A stretch of DNA of 63,510 bases from Gryganskiella cystojenkinii (taxonomy: Eukaryota; Mortierellomycota; Mortierellomycetes; Mortierellales; Mortierellaceae): the NCBI GenBank assembly GCA_015852425.1, contig JAAAIG010000083.1, positions 9,976 to 73,485 of the forward strand, written 5' to 3'. Of the stretch, positions 57,201 through 63,510 are shown one piece after another. The notes under the pieces are model-generated. The model was not told where the DNA came from. It worked only from the letters and a program-made list of their open reading frames with translations, and ran no database searches. Positions within the stretch are counted from its first letter, which is position 1. Every line of letters starts with the position of its first letter. The position numbers and the translations under genes are program-made.

Positions 57201-58202
57201 CAGGAGAAATTGAGATCCCTGCGGATGCGACCTTGTTAACTTTTGGCGGGTACACCAATGATCCTTATCTCGATAGCCGAGGAGTAGTCGGAGGACCCGA
57301 TGCCTTCATGGAATCCGGCCGTGTGAGTCGCATGTCTTATGCACCTTCACAGGTCTTTCTCCTCCCTCCGGATCCCAACAACAAGGACCCAAACCAACCG
57401 ATTCAAGTACTTGTGGTCCAACAAGCACCACCCGTCGAAGGTCTTTCTCCGATGTCGATCACCACCATTGTCGCGTATGCGATGTTGGCGTTGCACTCGA
57501 TCGTCTTTGAAGAGGTATATACGCTTTATGCGGTAACGCCAATGGTCTCTCATGGACTTGGCTGGAACGCGACCCAACTCGCGACGTCCTTAGCCTCCAT
57601 GGGACTAGTGCAACTGATCTTGCAGTTTGTGGTGTACCCGAGGTTAGAGAGACGGTTCTCCGCCGTCTTGTTGTTTAGAGTCTCGCAACTGTTGTATTGT
57701 TGTGTGTATCTCGCGTTTCCGATGATTCGACAGTTCGCAGTCGATGAGTTGGATATGGAGCATGGCGGACAGATCGCGAGAGTCAGGTACATGGTCCTTG
57801 CAGGGTTGGTGTTCAAGTATGTCTGCAGTGTGTTTTCTTATACCTCGGTCATGGTCATGGTAAGTTCAGGTTTAAACCATCTTTCGAAAATCATGCACAT
57901 TCGAGTCTCTTCGTTTCCAACTCATCCGTCCAAACTTTTTCGATTTTCTTTCTCTACAGATCACCAACTCGGCGCCTGCGCATTTGTTGGGCACCGTGAA
58001 CGGGATCGGTCAGACCTCTGCCTCGTTCATGCGTGCGTTCGGTCCTGCCCTCGGTGGAATTCTCTGGGCCTGGTCACTCTCAAACAAATTAGAGTTTCCA
58101 TTCAACTACTTTTTCGTATTCTTCCTCATGGGTACTATCGCACTCTTGGGGTTTGTCCATAGCTTTTCTATCCCCAAGGAGCTTGCACGTAAGAGAATGT
58201 AG
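54255..58202 (+). CDS. MFS transporter with long disordered N-terminus and loop; two microexons
   Basis: Exons 54255-55127, 55441-55445, 55620-55675, 55762-55947, 56049-56149, 56255-56261, 56379-57859, 57960-58202; 983 aa, phases consistent. Residues 1-265 are Ser/Gln/Asp-rich and cytosolic. Transmembrane helices then begin with PLFVLSVVIFSEPLTSTILF. The MFS loop motif GYMSDRYGRRP follows, then GIGMIVGPVLGGYL. A 280-residue Ser-rich central loop separates the two six-helix halves. The second half ends with SFMRAFGPALGGILWAW. The organisation resembles ZIFL/ZRT-type and drug/H+ antiporter-like MFS carriers of fungi; substrate unknown. Exons 2 (GTTCG, 5 nt) and 6 (ATTGTCG, 7 nt) are microexons required to keep VRDFHI and MIVGPV in frame; each has GT and AG flanks. 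Confidence 0.88.
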
Positions 58203-58288
58203 CCACTTTTTGACTTATTTGTTTATTGTTTGATATTACAGATTTATTTAATACAAAGCGTCAATGAAAGCGAAGGGATGAAGGGTTT

Positions 58289-58825
58289 TTAAACAGAGAT
58301 GAGAACACCGGTAGCCTTCTCGTCGGGGTATGTCTCCTTCTGGTCCGCTCTTGCCATCTCCTCATACCGAGCAGCAACCACAGCTGCAACTGAGGGAACA
58401 TCGGACATGTTCACGGTCGTGTAATCGGGCAAGGCCGACGTTGAGGAGGCTGGCTCACCCAAGAAGGTCTCGCTGATAAAACACAACAGCTTCTTCAGCA
58501 ATTCGACCTTGGTTTTGGTCTTGGGCTCTGCTTTCGAATAGGGTTCAGATCCCATGACAGCGTCGATCTCACCCTGGACGACGGACATTGTCTTGCGATG
58601 CATATCATCTTTGGCTTGCTTCTTGGCCTGCTTGTATTCGAGTTCAATGTTCTTGAGATGTTCCTTGTAGGTGGCGTCAAGGGACTTGAGTTGTTCCTTA
58701 TATTCGCGTTCAGTGGCTTCACATCCAGTCTTGATCGCGAGACCGTGTTGTTGAAGGGTCGTTCGCAAAGCCGGGGCGTTCTCGTGTTCGGCCGAAGTGA
58801 AAAAGTTGAAGATGAGGGCAGACAT
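58289..58825 (-). CDS. Small charged coiled-coil protein, YPDEK family, copy 3
   Basis: Single exon, 178 aa. It starts MSALIFNFFTS, then EHENAPALRTTLQQHG, the family entry block. The central Lys/Glu helix has EYKEQLKSLDATYKEHL and LEYKQAKKQAKDDMHRK, then EIDAVMGSEPYSKAEPKTKTKVE, clearly collinear with copies 1 and 2 (compare EMDTIMTSDEFQNADPKTKSKIE). The C-terminal part is longer and different (ETFLGEPASSTSALPDY) before ETYPDEKATG. It is about 15 kb from the tandem pair. A TATA box lies at 58983-58988. Function unknown. Divergence suggests an older duplicate than copies 1 and 2. Confidence 0.78.
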   Translation of the reverse strand: MSALIFNFFTSAEHENAPALRTTLQQHGLAIKTGCEATEREYKEQLKSLDATYKEHLKNIELEYKQAKKQAKDDMHRKTMSVVQGEIDAVMGSEPYSKAEPKTKTKVELLKKLLCFISETFLGEPASSTSALPDYTTVNMSDVPSVAAVVAARYEEMARADQKETYPDEKATGVLISV

Positions 58826-58982
58826 GACAGGGGTTTTTTATGACAGGGGTTTTTTGTAAGGGTGCGAGGTATAGGAAAAATTAGTCTTAGTTTTTTTGGG
58901 TGTTTGGGACTTTTGGACTTTTGATGCTGTTGGTAGAGAATTAAAAAAAAAAAAAAATGTCTTGGTTGGGGGCGTGTCCGCC

Positions 58983-58988
58983 TTTATA
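58983..58988 (-). promoter_or_regulatory. TATA box of coiled-coil gene copy 3
   Basis: TATAAA on the minus strand, about 158 bp upstream of the ATG at 58825, as in the other two copies. Confidence 0.5.
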
Positions 58989-59991
58989 AAAAGTCCAGGT
59001 TTCCCGAGAATCACGCTCATTCGTGGTTCGTGTTTGGTGGGAGAGTAGAACGTGGGCACATTCCTTTTGAGACTTGGCATCGTATGTCGAACAAAAAAAG
59101 AACAGAGTCAAGATGCTGCAGGACAAAAAACAAACAAACAAAAGTCGATTGCCTTGCCAAGACAAATAATTTCCATTTTGAAGATTTCGTCTGACAAGAT
59201 CAAATCTAGGCCTTTGGCGGGAAAGACGCTGTCACGTGCCCTGCTTCTGTACCTGCGCACAACCGCTGCGAAAAAAAAAGAAATGAAAATTGGTCATGTG
59301 ACACTTCGACTCCATGATGAGAGGACTGATGGTCCACGCTTTACAGAGTCGTTTTGTTGGTCTCTCTTTCTTTCTATCTCGACTATCCAAGTGAGATGAA
59401 ACGCAAGGAGGGATCTTCATTGCCCCTGGAGAACTTAAGAAACCCCGCTTCTCTCAACAGTATCATTCTCCACAAAGACTCCACAAAGACTCCACATCGG
59501 CAACGAGGGGCGGAACTTCCGGCTACAGTACCCGCTCTTTTTTTCTTTGAACCAGCCTCTTCGTCGGAGTGATGTGCAGCTCATGTGTGGAGGTCTGGAC
59601 GCCCTATTTAGAGAGCAACCCTTGTAAAGCTCTCAAAAAGAAAGAGAAAAAAAAAAAAGTGAACGAAGAAGGTTGGAAATCGGTCGCCTGAGAGCGTTTT
59701 CCAGTAAACGGGCAGACCAGCGACAATCGGCTCCATGATGGCCGCACGCTGTTTTTTTGAACGGCTCGTGTTGATTTGTTGATTGCTGGTCAGTCAGCCT
59801 GTTTACGATACAACAGCCAGGGGCCAACAGCGGACAGGAACAGCAACTTTAGTACGTAATTAAAATGTCCACTCATATTTTTTATGTGGGTCTGACGAAA
59901 GCTCAACTCTTTCATTCTCTTTTCTCCTCATTCTCATTCCCTCTTCTTCTCCATCCATCCATCTCCCATTTATTGCGAATCACTCTCCAGA
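58989..59991. other. Divergent intergenic region
   Basis: No gene recognised. A CACGTG hexamer (about 59233) and pyrimidine-rich leader sequence (about 59910-59985) precede the GPI-anchored protein gene. Confidence 0.4.
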
Positions 59992-60837
59992 ATGAAGTCG
60001 ACATTCCTCCCCACGACAGCGCTTCTCCTTCTCGGAGCGGCCACTCTCTCAACACCTTCAGAAGCCGTCCTTGACCAATGCACCGTCTCACTCGCAGGAC
60101 TCCTAGCCGACCCGGGCCTGAACCAATGTCTCCCTCTCCAACAACTTTCTCTGCTCCTCACGGATCCAATCACCCCTGCACTCGTTAATGCTACCGCTAC
60201 CACTTTTTGTTCTTACCCAGTCTGTTCGCCGGCTTCCGTCACCCTGGTCCAGAACACGATCACTCAAAACTGTTTCAACGCCACAGACAAGTCGACCTCG
60301 GATCTCGTCTATGGTGCCGCTCAACTCTACCCGGCTTTCAAGGAGGGACTTTGTCAACGGGATCTTCAAAACCCCCCACCTTCGGGCAACGGCACCTTCT
60401 GCGTCACAGAACTCACAGGATCTCTGACGGCTTATTTGGCGGTGCACCCAAGTCCCCTTGGATTGAAGATCTTTGCCAACTCGACTGTCCTGAAACAATA
60501 CGTGGATGGCATGCCTGCAGATCTGTTGTGCACACCTTGCAACAAAGCGATTATCAATCCTCTCGACAACTATATTGCGACCAACAGGGCTTCCTTGAAT
60601 GCCGAGGTTTTGAAATGGGCGGATGTGATTCAGACGGAGGTTCAAGCCAAGTGTGGTGTGGATTTCACAAACGGAGTGGCGCCACCACTCACAAACAACA
60701 ACACGAACGGAGGCGGGTCAGGGTCTGGAGGAAAATCCAGCGCCGCTGTCACTCTGTCATCCTCAACCAGCTCTGTCGTCATGTTGACGTCGTTGGTAGT
60801 TAGTGCGGTCGTGTCTGTAGGCGCTTTCTTCATTTAA
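59992..60837 (+). CDS. Secreted, probably GPI-anchored cysteine-rich protein (DUF7729-like)
   Basis: Single exon of 281 aa. A signal peptide (MKSTFLPTTALLLLGAATLS) is followed by a mature part of about 215 residues with ten or more cysteines and several N-glycosylation sequons (NAT, NCF-type NAT, NGT, NST). A Gly/Ser/Asn linker (GGGSGSGGKSS) then leads to a hydrophobic C-terminus SVVMLTSLVVSAVVSVGAFFI, the usual GPI-attachment layout. Protein surface or cell wall location is therefore predicted. The cysteine pattern resembles a fungal secreted family of unknown function (DUF7729, from memory). No enzymatic motif seen. Confidence 0.85.
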   Translation: MKSTFLPTTALLLLGAATLSTPSEAVLDQCTVSLAGLLADPGLNQCLPLQQLSLLLTDPITPALVNATATTFCSYPVCSPASVTLVQNTITQNCFNATDKSTSDLVYGAAQLYPAFKEGLCQRDLQNPPPSGNGTFCVTELTGSLTAYLAVHPSPLGLKIFANSTVLKQYVDGMPADLLCTPCNKAIINPLDNYIATNRASLNAEVLKWADVIQTEVQAKCGVDFTNGVAPPLTNNNTNGGGSGSGGKSSAAVTLSSSTSSVVMLTSLVVSAVVSVGAFFI

Positions 60838-62201
60838 AGGCTGTCGTCGTTATAGTTGATAATCACCACTTCTCTCGTTCCATATGCACAACTTTCAACA
60901 GTCGACATACATAAAAAATACCATAATACAGTAATCGACGTGTGGTGTACGTGATATGCTAGAGAGACGCAGCTCTTGCTGTTCCCCTCTCCTCTTATGA
61001 AACAACTTGGCAGTTAAGATATAGCAGAGTGAACGGGACCCCCACGGGGGAGGGGTTCAACCTACACTATTGGACACAAGTTGGGTCTCGAAGAGATCGT
61101 AACCGTCCCTCTCTCGATGAGAACAGAGCTCCAACAGTGTTGCTATTTTGAATGAGAAAGGTGCGGGGTTAATTTTAAACCAGCACGGTACCAAGAGACT
61201 GTCATAAAAGACCCATAAAGACTGCAAACAGCTGTGACCGAAAATCGGCAACTGTCGTCCTCTGAACAAGAGAGACGGACCTCTACGAGAAAACTTTTTT
61301 TCCGACTCTTGGGACACCAAAGCGAAAGGCGGCATTGAAAAGTCCAAAGAAGTCAACAGCCTGAGTGTCTTTCCAAATTAAAATTAGACGAATGAGCGAA
61401 GATTACCGCCATTGCACAAATATATGCATGGGTAGCTGGCAACAAAGCTACGCGTCCTACGAATTTTAATGAAGGAGGAGAGAAAGAGTCAATTTAAAAG
61501 GATCATAAAGCAACGTCGCTATGAACGCTTGGCTGCCACACGCCAGCTATCCTCACATCAGCGTGGGTTATTTTCAAGGAACAAGGAACCATATTCTCGA
61601 ATTTTTAATTGGTTCCCTTTGTGCAGCTATACCGAAGACTGAGAGTCCATCAGGAAAACAAGACAACACTCCGCCCTGCACAGCCCTTCCCACCGTTTCC
61701 CGAGCTCGTGCTCTTGAATTCAAGGCCACCGGGCAGTTCCTTTTGTCTTTCTGTTTCTCAATCCATCTTCTCTTTCCGCCTTCGTTCTTCCATCCATACC
61801 CTGTTTTTGCTTTTTATCGAATTGGTGTAACGATTTAGCACAAGGCGCATTATTATAGACTCCCAGGAAACGAAGCAAACCAACAAGCACCTCATCGATC
61901 GTGTGTCCTTTTTCGCCTGCCTCTTTTGGTCAGAAAAATCACCGAACAAAGGCCCATGGTGAGACCTTTTCGATCAACCTCTTGTTCCTCGTGAACCTGA
62001 AGATCCGTTTTAGAAGGACCGATATCTAATAATTATTTTTCCGACTTGACTCGTTATAGAACTCAGTGCCGATTTCGCACCAACAACAAACCAGAAAAAA
62101 CGACGTTTTCTTAGTAGGTAAAGACACCCGTCAGCCTTGAACTGAACAAAGCCGATTATCTTTAAGGGATTGCATGGTTGACCACTCCTTTTCTCTTACA
62201 G
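60838..62201. other. Intergenic, 5' region of the STAND-type gene
   Basis: A short GC hairpin (CCCCCACGGGGG, about 61040-61051) lies near 3' of the GPI-anchored gene. No other gene supported. The first exon of the next gene, with its start codon, must lie here; the phase requires an exon ending with two spare bases, and I could not place it. Confidence 0.4.
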
Positions 62202-63510
62202 CACAACAGCCGGCATCACTACCGGACGCAAGGCCAATCTAAAGCTCGTTCCAAGATCCGAGATACGAACCATTAAAAGAGGACCATCGTCAACTCTCCT
62301 TTCGCTTGTCCATATCACTCTGCAGGACGAGTCCAACGATCCATCCTATAAACAGCTCGTTTCCATTCACGCAACCCTACGCATCACCCTCGACGGCTAT
62401 ATTCAGCACCTGCACCCCATCGAGTATCGTAAGTAGGTTGGTGTCGCTTCCGGCTCGTTGCACATGTCAACCTTCCCGATACTGAAATTTAAGCTCACAT
62501 TCCCGTTTTTGCTTGGTACCAGCAGATCACTCAATAGAAAACATGTTTGACAGGGTGTCCTCATCGAGAAGTCCTCTCCCGCCTCAAAAAGAGTTGAAGC
62601 TCGCCCTATTTTATTTGCAGCATGCTCGTACGCACAGAACCGAGGAATTCGAGATCGCGCTTGTACTCTGTGAAGAGGCAGAGGCATCATTATCTCAAAC
62701 GAGAAAAGCTGTTAAAACTGCCGACGACTCCCAGAACGGGAACGATTTAAGCCATGGTGTCGCCTGTGCTTATTTCGAGCTCAGCAAACTCTTTGAAGAA
62801 CTAAAGCAGCCAAAGAAGGCAATGGAGAGCCTCAAGAGGGCAAAGAAATTGGGGCACGGTGATGTGGAGCAATTGTCTGTCTCGCCTCCACCGCCCCAAC
62901 CGCCCCAACTGCCTCTTGAGATCGTGGAGGTCTCCACTGGAACCCAGCCGCCACTTGAGACTCAGGTATTTGTAGCACCCAACCTGCAGCCCCTTGAGAC
63001 TGAGGTTTCCATCGTATCCAAACAGCCGCTCAAGACCGTCATTTCCACTGCATCCCAGTCAGCACTTGGCCGATCGGCTATTAATAACGAAGAATCTGTT
63101 GTTGGAGACTTCTTTGTCCAGGACAAATATCCGCCTGTGATCGAATACAAATTGCCGGAACCAGATGAGCGTCTTATGAACACACACCAGCTTGTCTATT
63201 GCCTTAGCCTTCTGAAAGCTCCGCCATTGTCTGATGACCCTCTTCAGGACTCTGCGCGCAAGTGGGTTAAAGCAACACAGCAAAACATGGATGAGCAGGA
63301 AAGGCTCAACACCTTAACGACGAACCTGGTTCGGGCATTCATTCGAGACGAGTTGAAGGGTCCAACAGCTGTTGGAGAAGTCGCGTGTATAGCCCCATTC
63401 CTCAACAAAGGCGATTACCGAACTTTGCTGGGACTGTTTATCGACAGTATTGAAAACTCCACCCTGCTAGATGTCAACTCTCTGGAAGGACTGACCAAGC
63501 TGGTGCAAGG
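62202..63510 (+). CDS. N-terminal part of a large TPR/STAND-type protein, cut by window end
   Basis: Partial, open at the right edge; the start codon is upstream of 62202 and not identified. Exon 62202-62428 has a TTGRKANLKLVPRSEIRTI opening and ends HLHPIEY. Exon 62523-63510 continues DHSIENMFDRV, ELKLALFYLQHARTH, EEFEIALVLCEEAE, a helix-repeat (TPR-like) ACAYFELSKLFEELKQPKKA and a Pro-rich linker. A helical domain then has TTNLVRAFIRDELKG and YRTLLGLFIDSIENSTLLDV. I recall this layout as the front of large repeat proteins, often with NACHT-type NTPase and C-terminal repeats, in Mortierellaceae. NTPase and sensor domains are not visible here, so the STAND/NLR reading is inference. Confidence 0.68.

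Noticed and set aside
61040..61051. GC hairpin read as a bacterial terminator
   Set aside because: Eukaryotic context, no following T run, no gene ends right there.

Overview
The window is eukaryotic, from a compact fungal genome. It is AT/GC balanced, most genes have short GT-AG introns, a Zn2Cys6 transcription factor is present, and there are fungal families such as BRO1, DUF1769 (UPF0590) and a GPI-anchored cysteine-rich secreted protein. The mix of a fungal-type SKP1 paralogue, a long-linker MFS carrier and, at the right edge, the N-terminal part of a large TPR/STAND-type protein of a kind I know from Mortierellaceae suggests an early-diverging fungus, probably Mortierellomycota. The lineage call is inference; no rRNA or other marker is present.

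Layout. 0.2-21.9 kb is gene rich: a DUF1769 protein (-), divergent from an endosomal BRO1 adaptor (+); a large zinc-cluster regulator (+); ribosomal protein eL42 (-); a decayed multi-exon gene of unknown family (-); an ER disulfide isomerase ending in KDEL (+) followed by a decayed tandem copy of itself; and a monoglyceride-lipase-like protein whose nucleophile serine is glycine (-). An EHD-type membrane ATPase follows at 22.7-25.0 kb (+). 25.1-32.7 kb is a gene-poor island with decayed coding fragments, a tandem repeat and a diverged dispersed repeat. Its one intact gene is an intronless SKP1-like protein carrying a signal peptide. 32.7-46.4 kb returns to ordinary genes: PIG-Y (-) with a very long N-terminal extension, a PPR protein (+), a 72-residue Cys-rich microprotein (+), a mitochondrial carrier-like protein (-), two tandem small coiled-coil paralogues (-) and a phenol-hydroxylase-type FAD monooxygenase (-). 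47.5-58.8 kb holds a CDCA7-type zinc-finger protein (+), a CASTOR-like ACT-domain protein (-), an MFS transporter with two microexons (+) and a third coiled-coil paralogue (-). The end carries a GPI-anchored secreted protein (+) and the truncated STAND-type gene (+).

The genes do not form one pathway. Themes are membrane traffic (BRO1, EHD), ER folding and GPI assembly (PDI, PIG-Y, GPI-anchored protein) and nutrient sensing (CASTOR-like). The items I regard as most novel are the three-member small protein family ending in a YPDEK-type motif (41.5, 42.9 and 58.3 kb), the secreted SKP1-like protein, the pseudoenzyme hydrolase, the CASTOR homologue in a fungus and the 5-nt and 7-nt microexons. 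Splice junctions were placed by hand from GT/AG sites, phase continuity and family continuity; they have not been tested against transcripts.
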